Under the pieces are notes generated by a model that saw only the letters and a program-made list of their open reading frames with translations, made no database searches and was not told the DNA's origin. Of a stretch of 64,000 bases of DNA, positions 24,605-33,090 are shown in pieces. This DNA is from Streptoalloteichus tenebrarius (lineage in GTDB: Bacteria > Actinomycetota > Actinomycetes > Mycobacteriales > Pseudonocardiaceae), in contig NZ_JAMTCP010000006.1 in assembly GCF_024171885.1 (NCBI RefSeq), positions 62,001 to 126,000 of the forward strand, given 5' to 3'. The position numbers were made by a program, and so were the translations under genes. The first letter of the stretch is position 1. Every line of letters starts with the position of its first letter.

Positions 24605-25828
24605 TTGCGCCGCGCACCCCGCACCACCCAGGCCATGGCCGAGTTCGCCCGCTACCTGCGGACGGAGACGGTCGGCGGCATGATCCTCCTCGCGGCCACC
24701 GCACTCGCGCTGATCTGGGCGAACTCACCATGGGGCGGTCAGTACGAGGCGATCAGGGACCTCCGGGTGGGGCCGGTAGCGCTGCACATGGACCTCAGCC
24801 TCGCCGAGTGGGCCAAGAACGGACTACTCGCCCTGTTCTTCTTCGTCGCGGGGCTGGAGCTCAAACGCGAACTCGTCGTCGGCGAACTGTCCGACCTGCG
24901 CTCCGCGCTACTGCCCGTGATCGCCGCCGTCGGCGGGATGACGATCCCCGCCGCGCTCGCGCTCTCGGTCGCGTGGGGCTCCCCCGGGGCCGGCGAGGCG
25001 TGGGCCATCCCGGTCGCCACCGACATCGCGTTCGCGCTCGGCGTCCTCGCGATCACCGGGTCCGGGATGCCGAACAGCGCGCGGGTCTTCCTGCTCAGCC
25101 TCGCCGTCGTTGACGACCTCGGCGCCATCCTGGTGATCGCGATCCTGTTCACCAGCTCGTTCAACCTGGTGGCCTTCGCGGTCGCGATCGCGCTCTGCGC
25201 GGTGTACGCCTACCTGCAACGCAGGCGGGTCACCACTCCCTGGCTTTACGTCCCGATCGCGGTGGGCACGTGGCTCGCCGTCGAGTTCTCCGGCATCCAC
25301 GCCACCATCGCCGGAGTGGCGCTCGGCCTGCTCACCAGGGTGCGACGGGACCCCTACGAGAAGGAGGCCCCGGCCGTGCGGCTGGAGCACCGCCTCCAGC
25401 CCTGGTCGGCCGGGCTCGCCGTGCCGGTGTTCGCGTTCTTCGCCGCCGGCGTGCCGGTCAACGGGGCCGCGTTGCGCGCGCTCACCATGGACCGGGTGGC
25501 GATCGCCGTGATCGTCGGACTCGTCGTCGGCAAGCTGGTCGGGATCTTCGGCTCGTCGCTGCTCGCGGTGCGGCTGGGGGTCGCGAGCAAACCGGACGAC
25601 CTGGCCTGGCGGGACATGGCCGCGGTCGCGATGCTCGGGGGCGTCGGGTTCACGGTGAGCCTGCTGATCGCGGACCTCTCGCTGGACACGGACGCCGCGG
25701 AGCGCGCGAAGGCGGCGGTGCTGCTGGCCTCCGCGGTCGCCTCGCTCCTCGCCGCGGCGATGCTCGTGCGCCGGAGCCGGGTCCACCGCAACAACGGCGG
25801 CGGCCCGAACGCCGCGGACGACGAGTGA
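24605..25828 (+). CDS. nhaA: Na+/H+ antiporter NhaA
   Basis: A 407-residue NhaA with about 12 transmembrane segments. The transport-site residues are in VATDIAFALGV (the TDIAF motif) and SLAVVDDLGAI (paired Asp). FFFVAGLELKRELVVGEL is the conserved cytoplasmic end. I used the TTG at 24605 because GGGAG lies 6 nt upstream; ATG 24635 is an alternative. It extrudes Na+ in exchange for protons for pH and salt homeostasis. Confidence 0.9.
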   Translation: MRRAPRTTQAMAEFARYLRTETVGGMILLAATALALIWANSPWGGQYEAIRDLRVGPVALHMDLSLAEWAKNGLLALFFFVAGLELKRELVVGELSDLRSALLPVIAAVGGMTIPAALALSVAWGSPGAGEAWAIPVATDIAFALGVLAITGSGMPNSARVFLLSLAVVDDLGAILVIAILFTSSFNLVAFAVAIALCAVYAYLQRRRVTTPWLYVPIAVGTWLAVEFSGIHATIAGVALGLLTRVRRDPYEKEAPAVRLEHRLQPWSAGLAVPVFAFFAAGVPVNGAALRALTMDRVAIAVIVGLVVGKLVGIFGSSLLAVRLGVASKPDDLAWRDMAAVAMLGGVGFTVSLLIADLSLDTDAAERAKAAVLLASAVASLLAAAMLVRRSRVHRNNGGGPNAADDE

Positions 25829-25988
25829 AGGCCGCGGCGGCGGTGACGGCACCTGGGCCGGCGGGGTCACCAGGGACCGCGAGGACGCCGAGGAAACCGA
25901 GGACACCGCCGGCGCAGCCGACCGGGGAAACGCTTTCCCGCCACCGTGCGGCGCGGTCAGGCGGGGCGACGAGGGGACACATGGCACG

Positions 25989-26522
25989 ATGACCGACGTG
26001 ACCAGCGGCCAGTACCCACACAACGGCAGCCGGGCCGACGGCGGGCTGCCGCCCGTCCCGTCCATCCCGCTGACCGAGGAACGGGTGGGCGACGCGCCCG
26101 GAGACCAGTCCCTCGGCAGCCTGGTGCGCGACGCGACCACGCACCTGTCCACCCTGGTCAGGTCCGAGGTCGAGCTGGCCAAGATGGAGATCGCCGCCGA
26201 GGTCAAGAAGGGCGTCCGCGGCAGCGTCTACTTCATCCTCGCGCTGGCGGTGCTCGTCTTCGCGTCGTTCTTCCTGTTCTTCGCGGTCGCCGAGCTGCTC
26301 GCCGACCTCGGCCTGTACCGATCGGCCGCGTTCGGCATCGTCTTCGTCGTCATGCTGCTGACCGCCGGTTTCTTCGGCTACCTCGGCTACCGCAGGGTCC
26401 GCAGCATCCGCAAGCCGGAGCGGACCATCACCACGGTGCGGGAGACCGCGGAGCGGCTGACCAGCCTCGGCGACCAGCACCCGGCCGAGGCGGAGCGACG
26501 CTCCTCGGCGCCGACCGCCTGA
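25989..26522 (+). CDS. Actinobacterial holin-X (DUF1469-type) membrane protein
   Basis: A 177-residue protein: a disordered N-terminus of ~45 residues, an amphipathic segment (LVRDATTHLSTLVRSEVELAK), two adjacent transmembrane helices (about residues 75-100 and 110-135) and a charged tail. That is the phage_holin_3_6/holin-X family, which are not phage lysis proteins but conserved small membrane proteins of actinobacteria. Equivalent to Rv3669, and like it followed by ephE, 15 nt away. Function unknown. Confidence 0.78.
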   Translation: MTDVTSGQYPHNGSRADGGLPPVPSIPLTEERVGDAPGDQSLGSLVRDATTHLSTLVRSEVELAKMEIAAEVKKGVRGSVYFILALAVLVFASFFLFFAVAELLADLGLYRSAAFGIVFVVMLLTAGFFGYLGYRRVRSIRKPERTITTVRETAERLTSLGDQHPAEAERRSSAPTA

Positions 26523-26537
26523 CCCGCCCTGGCCGCC

Positions 26538-27470
26538 GTGCCGACGCCACCCGACCCGGCCACGGTTCGGATCAGCGGGCCGTGGACGCACCGCGACGTG
26601 TCCGCCAACGGGATCCGGCTGCACGTCGCCGAGGCCGGGGACGGTCCGCTCGTGCTGCTGCTGCACGGCTTCCCCGAGTTCTGGTGGTCGTGGCGGCACC
26701 AGTTGATCGGACTGGCCGACGCCGGGTTCCGCGCGGTGGCCGTGGACCTGCGGGGGTACGGCGACTCCGACAAGCCCCCGCGCGGCTATGACGGATGGAC
26801 GCTGGCCGGCGACATCGCCGGCCTGGTCCGCGCGCTCGGCGAACGCCGCGCCTCCGTGGTCGGGCACGGCTGGGGCGGGCTGTTGGCGTGGACGGTCGCC
26901 GCGATGCACCCCCGGCTGGTTCGGGACGTCGCGGTGCTCGCCGCGCCCCACCCGCTGGCCCTGCGCCGAGCCATCTGGCGTCATCCCAGGGGCCAGGGCC
27001 GCGCCGCGCGGCACGTGTTCGCGGCCCAGTTCCCGATCCTGCCCGAACGCCGGCTCACCCGGAACGACGCCGGGGCCGTCGAACGCATGATGCGCGCCTG
27101 GTCCGGTCCGAAGTGGACGGTGGCTCCCGAGTTCGACGAGGCGGTGCGCCGCAACCGCGAGGCCATGCTCGTGCCCGGGGTGGCGCACTGCTCCCTGGAG
27201 TACTTCCGGTGGGCGGTCCGCTCGCAGCTCAGAGGCGAGGGCCGGCGCTTCGCCGAGGTCGTGGACCGTCGGCTGGGCGTCCCGGTCCTGCGGCTCCACG
27301 GCGCGCTGGACCCCTGCATGCTCGAACCCACGACCCGGTCCTCCGCGATCTGGACCGGGCCGCGGTCCGACTACCGCCTGCTGCCCGAGGTGGGGCACTT
27401 CCCCCACCAGGAGGCGCCGCACACGACGAGCCGCATCCTGGCCGAGTTCCTCTCCGCCTCCGTGTCCTGA
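26538..27470 (+). CDS. ephE: Alpha/beta hydrolase, EphE-like, lacking the usual nucleophile
   Basis: A 310-residue alpha/beta hydrolase of the epoxide hydrolase group. The oxyanion loop is LLHGFPEFWWSW. The acid is in LRLHGALDPC and the histidine in LPEVGHFPHQ. The nucleophile elbow reads VVGHGWGGLLAW: residue 111 is Gly where epoxide hydrolases have Asp (GHDWGG) and esterases Ser. The codon is GGC (26868-26870), one base from GAC. So the fold and two triad residues are kept but not the nucleophile. GTG start 26538 follows the holin-X gene closely (Rv3670 position). It may be inactive or use another mechanism. Confidence 0.75.
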   Translation: MPTPPDPATVRISGPWTHRDVSANGIRLHVAEAGDGPLVLLLHGFPEFWWSWRHQLIGLADAGFRAVAVDLRGYGDSDKPPRGYDGWTLAGDIAGLVRALGERRASVVGHGWGGLLAWTVAAMHPRLVRDVAVLAAPHPLALRRAIWRHPRGQGRAARHVFAAQFPILPERRLTRNDAGAVERMMRAWSGPKWTVAPEFDEAVRRNREAMLVPGVAHCSLEYFRWAVRSQLRGEGRRFAEVVDRRLGVPVLRLHGALDPCMLEPTTRSSAIWTGPRSDYRLLPEVGHFPHQEAPHTTSRILAEFLSASVS

Positions 27471-27488
27471 CCGGCGCGGCCGGCGCGG

Positions 27489-28673
27489 TCAGGCCGCGCA
27501 GGACCCGGTGGACTGGCGGGTGGTGAGCTGGGGCGCCATCCGCACCTCCTGCGCCACCTCCGCCGCGGTGAGGACGAACCCGGTCTCCCGGTTGTCCACG
27601 GCCGCGCCGAAGACCACGCCGAGCACCCTGCCCTCGGTGTCCACGAGCGGGCCGCCCGAGTTGCCGCTGCGCACGGTCGCCCGGACCGTGTAGACCTCGC
27701 GCTGGACGGTGCGCGCCTCGTAGATGTCCGGCCCCTTCAGGTTGATCTTCTCCCTGACCCTGGCCTCGCTGGCCGTGTACGGGCCGTCGAGGGGGTAGCC
27801 CAGGACGATGCCGTCCTGCCCGGACCGCGCCTCGCCGGGCGCCCACTCCAGCGGTCGGGCGGTGAGGTCCGGCACGGCGAGCACGGCGACGTCCTTGCCG
27901 GCGTCGTAGTGCACGACCTTGGCCGGCAGCTTGCCCCGCCCGATCTCGACGGCGACCTCGTCGGTGCCGGCGACCACGTGCGCGTTGGTCATCACCCGCT
28001 CCGGCGAGACCACGAACCCGGTCCCCTCCAACGCCCGCGAGCAGGACGGGGCCTTGCCGCGGATCTTCACCACGCTGGCCCGCACCCGCTGCACCGTCGG
28101 GCTCTGTTGCAGCTCCGGGTTCGGCGGCTGGACCTCCTGGACCGGGGTGTTCGCGAACGGGGCGAGCGCCGCGGGAAACCCAGAGACGTCGAGCAGCTTG
28201 CGCAGGTCGTCGGGGAGCTGCCTGGCCGCGGACGGCATCGCCGAGTCGACCGTGCCCAGCACCCGCGAACCCTTCAGCGCCGAGGTCAGCCCCGGCAGGC
28301 CAGGCGCGTTGGTGAGCGGGAGCGCGACCAGCCAGGCCACGACGAACACCACCAGGCCCTGCACGACCGCGCCCAGCACGTTGTCGACGCCGGCCAACCG
28401 GCGGGAGGTGATCCGGTCCCGCAGGGTGCGGCCGAGCCACACCCCCAGCGTCTCGCCGAGCGCGATCAACAGCACCAGCACGGCGACGCCGAGGGCGACC
28501 CTGGTCACCACGTTGTCGAAGTGCGACACGATCTGCGGCGCGAGCCACAGGCCGAGCACCACCCCGGCCAGCACTCCCACGAACGCGGGGAGCGCGATGA
28601 GCACGCCCTGGCGGGCCCCGGAGACCGCGGCGAGCAGGGCGAGCAGCACCACGACCAGGTCGATCCAGTTCAC
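27489..28673 (-). CDS. marP: Periplasmic membrane-anchored serine protease MarP
   Basis: A 394-residue protein: four transmembrane helices (CvpA-like, residues ~1-120), then a chymotrypsin-fold protease. Triad: H232 (MTNAHVV), D261 (GKDVAVL), S339 (SGNSGGP). C211 and C392 match in position the disulfide-forming cysteines of M. tuberculosis MarP, which supports the same redox-sensitive fold. The start GTG 28673 overlaps the Nudix gene by 4 nt. In mycobacteria MarP (Rv3671c) protects against acid by processing the peptidoglycan hydrolase RipA. Confidence 0.92.
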   Translation of the reverse strand: MNWIDLVVVLLALLAAVSGARQGVLIALPAFVGVLAGVVLGLWLAPQIVSHFDNVVTRVALGVAVLVLLIALGETLGVWLGRTLRDRITSRRLAGVDNVLGAVVQGLVVFVVAWLVALPLTNAPGLPGLTSALKGSRVLGTVDSAMPSAARQLPDDLRKLLDVSGFPAALAPFANTPVQEVQPPNPELQQSPTVQRVRASVVKIRGKAPSCSRALEGTGFVVSPERVMTNAHVVAGTDEVAVEIGRGKLPAKVVHYDAGKDVAVLAVPDLTARPLEWAPGEARSGQDGIVLGYPLDGPYTASEARVREKINLKGPDIYEARTVQREVYTVRATVRSGNSGGPLVDTEGRVLGVVFGAAVDNRETGFVLTAAEVAQEVRMAPQLTTRQSTGSCAA

Positions 28674-29371
28674 CGGACCTCCTCCGGGCTCCGGGCGGCC
28701 CGCCAGGCGACGTCCAGGTCGCGCACGTCGTCGGTGTCCCACTCCCGTTCCCAGCCGCCCAGCGCGAGCAGCGAGGACAGCAGGCCGCCGGTGAACCCCC
28801 AGACCAGCATCCCCGGCACGTGGAAGGCCGGGCCGACGTAGCCCGAGGGGTGCCGCACGCGGAACCGGTTGACCGGGTCGACCAGGTGGGCCACGGGCAC
28901 CCTGGCCACCGCCGCCGTCTCGGCGGGGTCGACCGGGCGCACCGGGCAGGGCTCGCGCCAGTGCGCGAGCACCGGGGTGACCAGGAACCGGGACGGGGTC
29001 ACGTAGAGCTCGGGCAGCACCGCCACCGGGCGGACGCCTGAGGGCAGCACGCCGACCTCCTCCTCGGCCTCCCGCAACGCCCCCGCGACGGGCCCGTCAT
29101 CGGTGGGGTCGAGCGCGCCACCGGGGAAGGCGACCTGGCCGGGGTGGGCGTTGAGGTGGTCCGCCCTGCGCAGGAGCAGCACGTCGGGACCCGTGCCCTC
29201 CCCCATGCCGTCCTCGCCGAACAACATCAGCACGGCCGCCGGCCGCCCGCGGTCGGACGGCGGGGGCAGCACCCTGGTCAGCGCACGCGCGTCGAGCCCC
29301 TCGGTCGCGGCCACCAGCCGCCGCATCCACTCCGGCACCTCGTCGGGGTCCACCAAGGGTCCCGGTCGCAT
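28670..29371 (-). CDS. Nudix hydrolase, CoA pyrophosphatase type
   Basis: A 233-residue Nudix protein. FPGGALDPTDDGPVAGALRE with AEEEVGVL completes the Nudix box (REAEEEVG core). The N-terminal LLLRRADHLNAHPGQVAFPGG matches CoA diphosphatases (NudL/Rv3672c type), which hydrolyse CoA to phosphopantetheine and 3',5'-ADP. ATG 29371 shares one base with the tlpA stop, and its own stop overlaps the marP start, so it sits within the nth-tlpA-nudix-marP operon. Confidence 0.85.
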   Translation of the reverse strand: MRPGPLVDPDEVPEWMRRLVAATEGLDARALTRVLPPPSDRGRPAAVLMLFGEDGMGEGTGPDVLLLRRADHLNAHPGQVAFPGGALDPTDDGPVAGALREAEEEVGVLPSGVRPVAVLPELYVTPSRFLVTPVLAHWREPCPVRPVDPAETAAVARVPVAHLVDPVNRFRVRHPSGYVGPAFHVPGMLVWGFTGGLLSSLLALGGWEREWDTDDVRDLDVAWRAARSPEEVR

Positions 29372-30024
29372 CAGCCGCCCTCCCCCAGCACCCGGTCGAC
29401 CTCCTGACGCACCTCGTCGGCGGTCCGGAACACGGTCAGCCGCAGGCGCTTCACCTCGCCCTTCGCCGTCACCACGTACGACGAGGGCAGGGTGGTGAAC
29501 TTCAGGACACCCTTGACGACGTCGTCGCCGTCGTACACGGAGGGCAGGCGCACGCCGAGGTCGGTGAGCAGCGTCAACCCGTCCGCCTGCGCGCTCTGCA
29601 CCTGGACGCCGAGGACCGGCACCGCGTTCGGCTGCACGGCGTAGGCGGCGAGGGCGGGCAGCTCGGCGCGGCACGGCTGGCACCACGAGGCCCAGACGTT
29701 GACCAGGGTCGCCCGGCCGGCCAACGCCGCACCCAGGTCGACGGGCGTGCCGTCGCCGAGGCACTGGACCCGCAGCCCGGCCAGCTCGGCCGGCGCGGCG
29801 GCTCCCGGTTGGCCCGGCGGGCACGGCGGCAGCGCCGCCTTCTCCCGCAGCGGCGCGAGATCGGGCTCGGGGCGCGCGCTCGCGGCGGCGCTCGCCGGCG
29901 GACCGGCGGAGTCGGACGCCCGGTCCCTCGGCCACAGCGCCACCGTGGCGGCGACCACGAGCACCACGGCGACCAGCGCCCACCGGAGAAGGGCGCGACG
30001 GGGTGGCGCGGCGGGTCCGCTCAC
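29371..30024 (-). CDS. TlpA/ResA-like membrane-anchored thioredoxin
   Basis: A 217-residue protein with an N-terminal anchor ([19 protein letters not shown]), a Pro/Ala linker and a thioredoxin fold with the active site [14 protein letters not shown]. The cis-Pro region is in TTLPSSYVV. It would act outside the membrane as a disulfide reductase, for instance for cytochrome c maturation or MarP/RipA disulfides; the partner is not shown. GTG 30024 overlaps nth by 4 nt. Rv3673c equivalent. Confidence 0.85.
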   Translation of the reverse strand: MSGPAAPPRRALLRWALVAVVLVVAATVALWPRDRASDSAGPPASAAASARPEPDLAPLREKAALPPCPPGQPGAAAPAELAGLRVQCLGDGTPVDLGAALAGRATLVNVWASWCQPCRAELPALAAYAVQPNAVPVLGVQVQSAQADGLTLLTDLGVRLPSVYDGDDVVKGVLKFTTLPSSYVVTAKGEVKRLRLTVFRTADEVRQEVDRVLGEGG

Positions 30025-30812
30025 CGGGCCGCCCCGCCGTTGACCGTGGCGGCCAGGTCGATCAGGTGCTCGGTCTCCGGTCCCCGCACCAGTTTCGCCG
30101 CCTCCGCGGGGTCGGTCGGGCCCGTGCCGAAGGACGGGCAGTCCCTGGCCAGGAAGCAGGCGCCGCACGCCGGCTTCCTGGAGTGGCAGACGCGGCGGCC
30201 GTGGAAGATCACGCGGTGCGAGAGCAGGGTCCACTCCTTGCGCGGGACCAGCTCGCCGACGGCGTGCTCGACCTTGACCGGGTCGGTGTGCTCCGTCCAG
30301 CCCCAGCGCCGGACCAGCCGGCCGAAGTGCGTGTCGACGGTGATGCCGGGCACGCCGAAGGCGTCGCCCAGGATCACGTTGGCGGTCTTGCGGCCGACGC
30401 CGGGCAGGGCCACCAGGTCCTCCAGCCGGCCGGGGACCTCGCCGTCGTACTTCTCGACCAGGGCCGCGCCGAGCCCCATCAGGGAGGCGGCCTTGTTCCG
30501 GAAGAACCCGGTCGGCCGGATCATCTCCTCCAGCTCGGCGCGGTCGGCGCCGGCGTAGTCGGCCGCCGTGCGGTACTTGGCGAACAGCGCGGGGGTGACC
30601 TCGTTCACCCGCTTGTCCGTGCACTGGGCGGACAGGATCACCGCGACCGTGAGTTCGAGGGGGTTGGTGAAGTCCAGCTCGCAGTGCGCGTCCGGATATC
30701 CGGCGGCCAGGGCCCGCACCATCCGGCGCACCCTGCGGACGAGCGCCACGCGGCTCTCCGCGACCGGGCGGTCTGCGCCGCGCTGTCCTGCTCCGCGGGT
30801 CGTGGGGGGCAC
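30021..30812 (-). CDS. nth: Endonuclease III
   Basis: A 263-residue DNA glycosylase/AP lyase that removes oxidised pyrimidines. The helix-hairpin-helix [18 protein letters not shown] contains the catalytic Lys, VDTHFGRL the catalytic Asp, and [17 protein letters not shown] is the C-x6-C-x2-C-x5-C iron-sulfur loop. GTG 30812 gives a short disordered leader; internal GTG starts are possible. First gene of the leftward operon with tlpA, Nudix and marP (Rv3674c equivalent). Confidence 0.92.
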   Translation of the reverse strand: MPPTTRGAGQRGADRPVAESRVALVRRVRRMVRALAAGYPDAHCELDFTNPLELTVAVILSAQCTDKRVNEVTPALFAKYRTAADYAGADRAELEEMIRPTGFFRNKAASLMGLGAALVEKYDGEVPGRLEDLVALPGVGRKTANVILGDAFGVPGITVDTHFGRLVRRWGWTEHTDPVKVEHAVGELVPRKEWTLLSHRVIFHGRRVCHSRKPACGACFLARDCPSFGTGPTDPAEAAKLVRGPETEHLIDLAATVNGGAAR

Positions 30813-30959
30813 GGCGACCAGCCTACGGGTCCGCGCCGACGCGGGGTGCGGGCGCGACGGCGAGACGCCGGGCACGACGGAGAAGATCGAGATGTGACGC
30901 GGGTCCCACCCGACCCGGGGGTGCGCGCACGCCGGGGATGCGCAAGGATCGGCGGCACC

Positions 30960-31208
30960 ATGACTGCTTGGCTCGTCGTCGTCGTTCCCCTCGTGGTGAT
31001 GTTCTTCGCGCTCTTCATGGAGCGCGTCGAGGCTCGCCTCCGACACGTCGCGGTCCGCGAGGACGAGGTCGGGGAGCTGCTGGACAACGCCCGACCGGAC
31101 GAGGTGCGCGCGTTGTTCCGGTTCGGCATCGGTCGCGCCCTCGAACTGTTCCGCCTCCGCCGCGTGGGCGGCCGGGCCGCTCGGCGGCCCAGGGGGCCGC
31201 GCGGCTAG
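30960..31208 (+). CDS. Small single-pass membrane protein (Rv3675-like)
   Basis: An 82-residue protein: [21 protein letters not shown] is a transmembrane helix, followed by a basic/acidic cytoplasmic tail ([17 protein letters not shown]) rich in Arg at the end. It sits between divergent nth and crp exactly as Rv3675 does. AAGGA is about 12 nt upstream, too far to be decisive. No function is known to me; the conserved position argues it is a real gene. Confidence 0.65.
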   Translation: MTAWLVVVVPLVVMFFALFMERVEARLRHVAVREDEVGELLDNARPDEVRALFRFGIGRALELFRLRRVGGRAARRPRGPRG

Positions 31209-31283
31209 CCCTCATCCATCAGGGTGAAGCCGCCCCGGGGCGGGACCCGATGGTGCCGTGGCGTGGATCGCGCGGACAGGGCC

Positions 31284-31380
31284 TAGACTGCTCTGAGTGA
31301 TCGGCGGCACCTCGCCGGCTCCTGCGCAGGAGAGGGCCGGCACTGGACAGACGGCCGCCGCGTCTCATAGGAGGGACGAG
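31284..31380 (+). promoter_or_regulatory. crp promoter and hairpin-containing leader
   Basis: TAGACT (31284-31289) is a good -10. Transcription near 31297 gives a leader of about 84 nt containing the self-complementary CTCCTGCGCAGGAG (31319-31332), flanked by GCCGGC arms, before the Shine-Dalgarno AGGAGGG at 31370-31376. A GTG 7 nt after the -10 (31297) is in frame with crp, so a longer leaderless product is also possible. Confidence 0.5.
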
Positions 31381-32055
31381 GTGGACGAGACCCTGGCCCG
31401 CGCGGGCATTTTCCAGGGCGTGGAGCCGGCTGCTGCGGAGGCGCTCGGGCAGTCGCTGGAGCCCGTGGAGTTCCCGCGGGGCCATGTGATCTTCTCGGAG
31501 GGAGAGCCCGGCGACCGGCTCTACATCATCCAGTCCGGCAAGGTGAAGGTCGGACGGAAGTCGCCGGACGGCAGGGAGAACCTGCTGGGCATCTTCGGTC
31601 CGGCCGACATGTTCGGCGAGCTGTCGATCTTCGATCCCGGCCCGCGCACCTCGACCGCCACCGCGGTCACCGAGGTGCGGGCCTACACGATGGACCGCCC
31701 CGCGCTGCGGGAGTGGATCGGCAAGCGGCCGGAGATCGCCGAGCAGCTACTGCGGGTGTTGGCCCGCCGACTGCGCCGGACCAACAACATGCTGGCCGAC
31801 CTGATCTTCACCGACGTGCCGGGCCGGGTGGCGAAGGCGCTGCTCCAGCTCGCCCAGCGCTTCGGCAGCCAGGAGGCCGGCCTGCTGCGGGTCACCCACG
31901 ACCTGACGCAGGAGGAGATCGCGCAGTTCGTCGGCGCCTCGCGGGAGACCGTGAACAAGGCGCTGGCGGACTTCGCGCACCGTGGTTGGCTCCGGTTGGA
32001 GGGCAAGAGCGTGCTCATCCTCGACCCGGAGCGCCTGGCCCGCCGGGCCCGCTGA
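31381..32055 (+). CDS. crp: Crp/Fnr-family cAMP receptor regulator
   Basis: A 224-residue regulator, the same length as M. tuberculosis Crp (Rv3676), with nearly collinear motifs. The cAMP pocket has [18 protein letters not shown], the hinge is [14 protein letters not shown], and the helix-turn-helix is [20 protein letters not shown]. Global transcription factor, dimeric, binding TGTGA-type sites. Start GTG 31381 has a strong Shine-Dalgarno and matches the homologue. An in-frame upstream GTG (31297) directly behind a -10 hexamer could add 28 residues. Confidence 0.93.
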   Translation: MDETLARAGIFQGVEPAAAEALGQSLEPVEFPRGHVIFSEGEPGDRLYIIQSGKVKVGRKSPDGRENLLGIFGPADMFGELSIFDPGPRTSTATAVTEVRAYTMDRPALREWIGKRPEIAEQLLRVLARRLRRTNNMLADLIFTDVPGRVAKALLQLAQRFGSQEAGLLRVTHDLTQEEIAQFVGASRETVNKALADFAHRGWLRLEGKSVLILDPERLARRAR

Positions 32056-32161
32056 CCACGGCGCCGGGCGGCGCCCGGCGGTGATCTCGGTCCTCCCCGG
32101 TGGGGAGAGGGCCACTGGCCGCGCGGCGCTCTCCCGATGCCGCGCGGTCCTCGGGAACGAC

Positions 32162-32201
32162 GACGTGAAGGCCATGCGCGCTCGCGCATGGCCTTCACGT
32201 C
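32162..32201. terminator. 19-bp perfect stem with 2-nt centre
   Basis: GACGTGAAGGCCATGCGCG (32162-32180) is perfectly complementary to 32183-32201, leaving only CT between the arms. It lies 107 nt downstream of the crp stop and most simply terminates crp. The GTGAA...TTCAC ends recall a motif at 52415-52430, so it might instead be a copy of a dispersed hairpin family. Confidence 0.6.
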
Positions 32202-32498
32202 TGTCTCGGGCACGGACGACGGCGGTCCGGGGAGGAGGGCACTGGATCTCCCTCTCACTCGGTCGAGGGGGTGACGACGTCCCCCGGAACAGGGGTCGCC
32301 GCCCAGGCGTGATCGCGAGCGACCGGTCCGTCCGGCCTCGCGTGGAGCGGGTGCGGCGATATGGGAGGGAGTGGGTGCTGGCGCGGCCGACGGCCATGAA
32401 GGCGCCCAGCCGCGACGCCCCTCCTGGTCACCGGGAAGACCACGGCGCACGCTTCCAGAACTCCTGGTCAGGACGGTGAACCAACGGTTCCGGACATG

Positions 32499-32548
32499 AC
32501 ACGGGGGGTCGGGCGCCGCCCCCGACGCGGCGCACCGACCCCCCGTGT
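32499..32548. terminator. 21-bp near-perfect hairpin
   Basis: ACACGGGGGGTCGG (32499-32512) and GCGCCGC (32513-32519) pair with GCGGCGC (32527-32533) and CCGACCCCCCGTGT (32535-32548), with a single bulged A at 32534 and a 7-nt loop. No coding gene ends nearby, so it may end an unannotated transcript or insulate the MFS gene. Confidence 0.5.
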
Positions 32549-33047
32549 GTGGCGTGGTCCGTCCCCCGACCGACCACGCTCCCCCGCCTCCGGCGCTCTC
32601 GGCCCCGACCCGTTGCGCCGGAGGAAGCGACGGGGTGCGGCTGTCTGCGAACCTGCTGTGATCGGGATACCCGCTGAAGACACGACCGACACCGTCACCA
32701 TGGCGGCGCGGGACCCGCCCACTCAAGCGTTGTCACCCTCCAGGACGGCCAAAAACCGCCATTCGTTGCCTGGATTCACCCAGAACACGCATCGTCGTGA
32801 CCCTTTCGCAACAAATCTCACGGTGTGTGACCGCATTTTTCGGACCGCCCGCGGAAACTCCCCCCTGACGGACCAGCCGCACCGGCGGTCACCGAGGCGG
32901 CCGGAGAACGACGGAATGTCCCGTCGACGCCGCCTGTTCTGACCTACGACGAGGTTGGCCGCCGCGGTCTCAGGAGTGCGCGCCAGAACCGCTCCGCCGC
33001 TCGCGCGCCACCAGGGCCGGCGGCCGGGCGTGACGAATCCCACCAGT

Positions 33048-33075
33048 AAAGAGTGGTACGCCCGTACCACTCTTT
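33048..33075. promoter_or_regulatory. Perfect 28-bp operator-like palindrome
   Basis: AAAGAGTGGTACG (33048-33060) and CGTACCACTCTTT (33063-33075) are perfect inverted arms around CC. It ends 15 nt before the MFS start, and a further TGGTACG half-site lies at 33083-33089, just before the ATG. This is the size and position of a TetR/GntR-type repressor site; no regulator gene is adjacent. Confidence 0.65.
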
Positions 33076-33090
33076 GGCAGACTGGTACGC

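Larger units (their letters stand above)
32056..33090. other. Gene-poor kilobase between crp and the MFS gene
   Basis: No convincing gene on either strand: the open frames are Arg-rich or overlap in antisense and lack Shine-Dalgarno or leaderless signals. It contains two exceptionally strong hairpins (32162-32201 and 32499-32548), a relatively AT-rich stretch about 32745-32860 and the 28-bp operator at 33048-33075. It separates the conserved core block from an accessory island. Confidence 0.5.

Noticed and set aside
25989-26522. Prophage signal from the holin-family gene
   Set aside because: Holin-X proteins are conserved chromosomal actinobacterial membrane proteins, and no phage, integrase or att sequence is nearby.
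32723-33070. Possible 115-residue gene on the minus strand upstream of the MFS
   Set aside because: It would start inside the 28-bp palindrome, lacks a Shine-Dalgarno or leaderless -10, and contains no recognisable motif.
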